A stretch of 64,000 nt of DNA from Callaeas wilsoni. Taxonomy: Eukaryota > Chordata > Aves > Passeriformes > Callaeidae. The notes under the pieces are model-generated. The model saw only the letters and a program-made list of their open reading frames with translations, had not been told where the DNA came from and searched no databases. A program made the position numbers and the translations under genes. Below are positions 60,678-64,000 of this stretch, piece after piece. The stretch spans positions 99,549-163,548 of the forward strand of contig VWPU01002890.1 of the NCBI GenBank assembly GCA_013398955.1, written 5' to 3'. How positions within the stretch are numbered: the first letter of the stretch is position 1; each line of letters begins with the position of its first letter.

Positions 60678-63600
60678 TTGTTTCATTTTAGGTACTTCAG
60701 GAAGAGTTATTCCTAGTTATTTCCTTGTCCAAAATAAAGCAGAAGCTTGCTTTTTTATCTTCTCCTGTGTAGTTTTCAGTACCAGGAAAAGATCTGTTTC
60801 TGCGAACAGTGTCTGCAGCAGTCCAGGGTTGAAGTTACCTCTTTATATTTGGCTGGTATAATTCTTCAGCTAAAATGCAATCTTTTCTCCTCTAAAATGA
60901 TCTGAGCTGACTCCTCCACTCCTGTCTACAAGACAGAGTATTCTTTCTTCCACTTCAGCTGGAATCACTAAACTTCTTAACTTTTGAACTTATTTTGTGT
61001 ATAGAGATGTCTCCTGTTCATAGGATTCCGTTACCCTGCAAAACTGTAGGCGTGTAGGTATTAACTGCTCCTTTTCTTTAAAGATTTTTTAATAAAATTA
61101 CTAGTTTTACTCAAATATTTCTTCTTCCTGGAACTGCCTTGTATTCCAGGTGTACTGCTTCCCCAGTACCTTTGTTTTATCTCAGTAGAATGTTTCATAT
61201 CCCTGAACTGTGTGTTTGTGTATATGAATTTTCTCAGCATTTCTAATTTTCTGAAAAGCAAAGGTATTTTCTAATTGTATGCATTTTAAAGCAGGGATTT
61301 CTAATCATCTTATTATGCATAGGCATTCATCCCCTTTTGTATGCTTAAACAACACAACAGTAAAATTGTGAAAGGAGGCATTTGTAACACAACTCTGCCT
61401 TCTGTTAGAGATAAAAAAGCAGTTTCCATATGAGACGTAGCACACTATTGCAATTATTTGATTTATTAGCTGCTTTGTTTTAAACCTTTCTTCCATGATA
61501 ACAAAAGTAAATGAGTTTATTTGAATATATTAATCTGCTTTAATTACTTGAAATAAAATATTAGTGATTTGCACAAAATAATAATGCAGGCACTAGTTGC
61601 CAATTTAATTTTGGTTAAGAAATTAATGTTGTGTATGAACTGTGGGAGAAACTATATTTGAGAATTTAGTTTTTTTCAATCCACTTGTTTCATGAACACA
61701 CACACATACACGACTCATTTAGACATCAATAAATTTAAATTAAATGTTTTCCTTATTGATATCCTGCTGACTTTTAGTTTCTGTTAATCCCAAATGAAAT
61801 GTCAAAATATAGCTAAGTCTCTGTAGTTCGATCTAATGCCAAATAATCAAAGTTCAGAGATTATATTATAAAAATGTGGTTTTGTTTAAATCTTAACACT
61901 CAAAGACATTTAACAAAGTACTGAAAAGGCCTTCACATGCTGCCACCGACATTATGATTATCTAGGGTTTCTGTACAGAATATCGGTAGATGACCATTTT
62001 TTGTAATTTAGAAAGATTCTAATTTGTAAATTAAAATAATGTAGTTCATCTGGAATGATCTATCTAATAGCTTTTTTCCTTGAAGTTATAAATCGCATAT
62101 TATGAAGAATTGACCAAAATGGTATATTGAAGAAAATGAGTAATTTTATAAAGGAAATTAAGAACCTATATTATTATTTTGAGGAGTTGTGTTATTTTTC
62201 CCATACATTCCACCCTTGTTAAATGCTAAAAAATCTTACTTATTACAGTTAAATCACTAAATAAACCTAGTGAAGTTTTTCTGGTCTATGATGAATGAAA
62301 AAGATTGGAAGAGATAAGCTCATTAAATACATTTTATGGGTCGAGAAAAATTTCAAGTGAAGTGGTTTTTGAAATAATAATAGGCAAGAAGTAATTGGGA
62401 AATAAATTGTACATTTTACATTACATAAATTGTAATTTTAAATAGTTGAGAAAGCTAAGGAAGCAGTTCTGTCTTTGATATGCATTATTTAATATCAAAG
62501 TGTGGGATAAAAAATCTCCTTGATTTTTGAGAGAACACTCCTTGTGAAAAACCAATTCAGGGACTAGACTTTCACCAAGATGCTCAGTTTTCTTCGCACT
62601 CCCTGCCTTGAGGAAAGTTTCTAGATTTACTCTTGGGAAATCCTTTCCATATGGGGATAAAAAAGGAAGTACAAAACCCTGGAAACTCTTGCCAGTGATT
62701 TTTGAGTCTCCCACAGAGTGACAGGAGTAGTTGCAGAAATGTCCATAAATTCCAGTTGTTTCACTGTTGAGAATGTGTCAGTCTTATTGTGCAGGGAGAA
62801 CCTGGAAATGGCACAGCTGATCTGATGCATACAGGATATATTGAACTTCTGAGCATGAGGCCATTGAAGGTATTGGTCGAAGGCTTCCACAGTGCCTTGG
62901 TCTTTTCTCTTTTCCTCAAAAAGGGTGCTTCCTTTCTTAGTACTTTTGTGAATATGATTTTCTTCAACACCTTTAAACTTTATACATAAGGAAGTTCTTT
63001 TATGGTAGTTGCTGACTATTAATTCCCCACTTAGACTGAGGAATAAAAAATAATAAAATAATTGCATGGAACAAAACCAAAACACTTAGAATTATCCTGT
63101 AAAGTACTCCTTGTACCCACAGTGGTTTCGAGTGGTAGAAGACAATCTGAATCCAAAATTTTTATGTCCTTTTCAAAACTTTTGATTGTTAATTTTAACA
63201 TAACAGTTATTCTAATGAGGATTATTTAAAAATATTTTTCCACATAATCTTTAACATATAAACCAAGTTTGCACTAAAACTCCAGGTATAATAACATTTA
63301 ACTGATGACCCAAAAGCACTTACATTTGAAGAACCCACGTTCTGCAGCTGTGAGGTAGATAGGCATGGCTTAGCCAGCTATAGTCTAGAAAACCATGGCA
63401 TCAAGCAGTTGAGTAAAATGACAAACTCCAAATCTGCTATAACATTGGAAATGAAGGACAAAGCTATATCTATACTGGCAAACAAGGTCAGACATAAACC
63501 TGAGTACCAGGCTGACATACTTTTGCTTGCCTCAACATTAGTGGGATTTTTTGCTTAAATTTTTGGAGCCCTTGGTAGGGAAATAATTCATCTGTTACAT

Positions 63601-63979
63601 TATTACTTTTAGGTATTTAAATTTTTTTTTTATTATTATTATACCTAGTTTTTGCCTTTAGGAAAATCATATCTATCAATTCTAATGATTTTTCAAAATC
63701 TCTACCTGTAGCAAATTAAGCTAAAATAGACTTACATGCATTTCAAGTCTGGATGAAACCTTTGAGATACAACACTCTCCCATCCTTCACAGAAAGTGCA
63801 TGTGAAGTTTAAGGAATCAAAATTTCAAAAAATTGTGTTCAGAAGGCTAAGATTAGAGTTTCTGCATATTCATCATGGTTGGTGAACTGTTCTCCTGAGA
63901 CCTGATGTTGTATTTCAGGTGCTAATTTAACTAAAAAATGTGATTATATATCACACATTTATTTTAGTAATTGGGCTAA
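60678..63979. other. Unassigned non-coding DNA
   Basis: No recognised repeat. The longest frame of the window (152 codons, minus strand 62627-63085) and an overlapping 97-codon minus frame (62421-62714) lie here. Neither shows a known motif. Both also have open frames opposite them, and their length is near the chance maximum, so I do not call a gene. Confidence 0.55.
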
Positions 63980-64000
63980 TGTCTTGGTTTGGACAGGTGT
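63980..64000 (+). mobile_element. Start of a passerine-type ERV LTR, cut by the window edge
   Basis: The last 21 bases begin TGTCTTGGTTTGG and continue ACAGGTGT. They match the 5' end I recall for an abundant passerine ERVL-family LTR. Only the edge is visible, so the length, the target duplication and any internal region cannot be judged. Confidence 0.6.

Noticed and set aside
60607..60861. 84-codon + frame with repeated SIYL units as a repeat protein
   Set aside because: The repeats are the translation of the CTAT microsatellite.
62421..63085. Longest minus-strand open frame (152 codons) and an overlapping 97-codon frame as a protein gene
   Set aside because: The length is near the chance maximum for this composition. 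No known motif is visible, frames are also open on the opposite strand, and no splice or promoter context is seen.
1..64000. CRISPR arrays, operons, tRNA or rRNA genes
   Set aside because: No regularly spaced direct repeats, cloverleaf-like segments or rRNA blocks were seen. The vertebrate retroelement content makes prokaryotic systems implausible.

Overview
This window reads as non-coding nuclear DNA from a bird, probably a passerine. It is AT-rich and has no bacterial-style gene packing. The open frames are short, scattered over all six frames and overlap each other. The longest is 152 codons, about the length chance would give for 64 kb of six-frame DNA of this composition (a rough estimate, not a run calculation). 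I see no multi-exon gene, tRNA, rRNA, CRISPR array, operon or CpG-island promoter, so the window is best read as intergenic DNA or part of a very long intron.

The recognisable content is retrotransposon debris. At least eleven CR1 (Chicken Repeat 1) LINE fragments are present, all cut short at their 5' ends. Several still carry the CR1 3' terminal repeat related to ATTCTATGA, and three keep readable pieces of the reverse-transcriptase ORF (about 17754-18635, 53780-54105 and 60168-60528). An older CR1-like element at 7266-7827 contains a 167-bp tandem duplication. Four LTR-type elements are seen: a degraded copy at 2912-3324 (+), a clean solo LTR at 29738-30078 (-) with a 6-bp target-site duplication, a long avian ERVL-like element at 54106-55260 (+), and the first 21 bp of another LTR cut off by the window edge at 63980.

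Layout: 1-7.2 kb holds one LTR and two short perfect palindromes in otherwise unassigned DNA. 7.2-7.9 kb is the duplicated old CR1. 8-17.7 kb is mostly unassigned, with a GC-rich patch near 12.4-12.8 kb. 17.7-21.1 kb holds three CR1 pieces. A small palindromic relic lies at 22.7 kb. 28.8-30.1 kb holds a CR1 and the solo LTR. 31-53 kb is mostly unassigned, with CR1 3' ends and a puzzling pair of minus-strand reading frames near 50.2-50.7 kb. 53.8-55.6 kb is a nested mosaic: a CR1 split by an ERVL-like element that itself hosts another CR1. 57-64 kb holds a 75-bp purine tract, CR1 copies, TG and CTAT microsatellites and the edge LTR.

No genes work together here. The history that can be read is serial insertion, truncation, nesting and local duplication of retroelements. 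I did not find a new biological system. The items most worth a second look are the nested mosaic, the solo LTR, the duplicated CR1, the palindromes and the reading frames near 50.2-50.7 kb.
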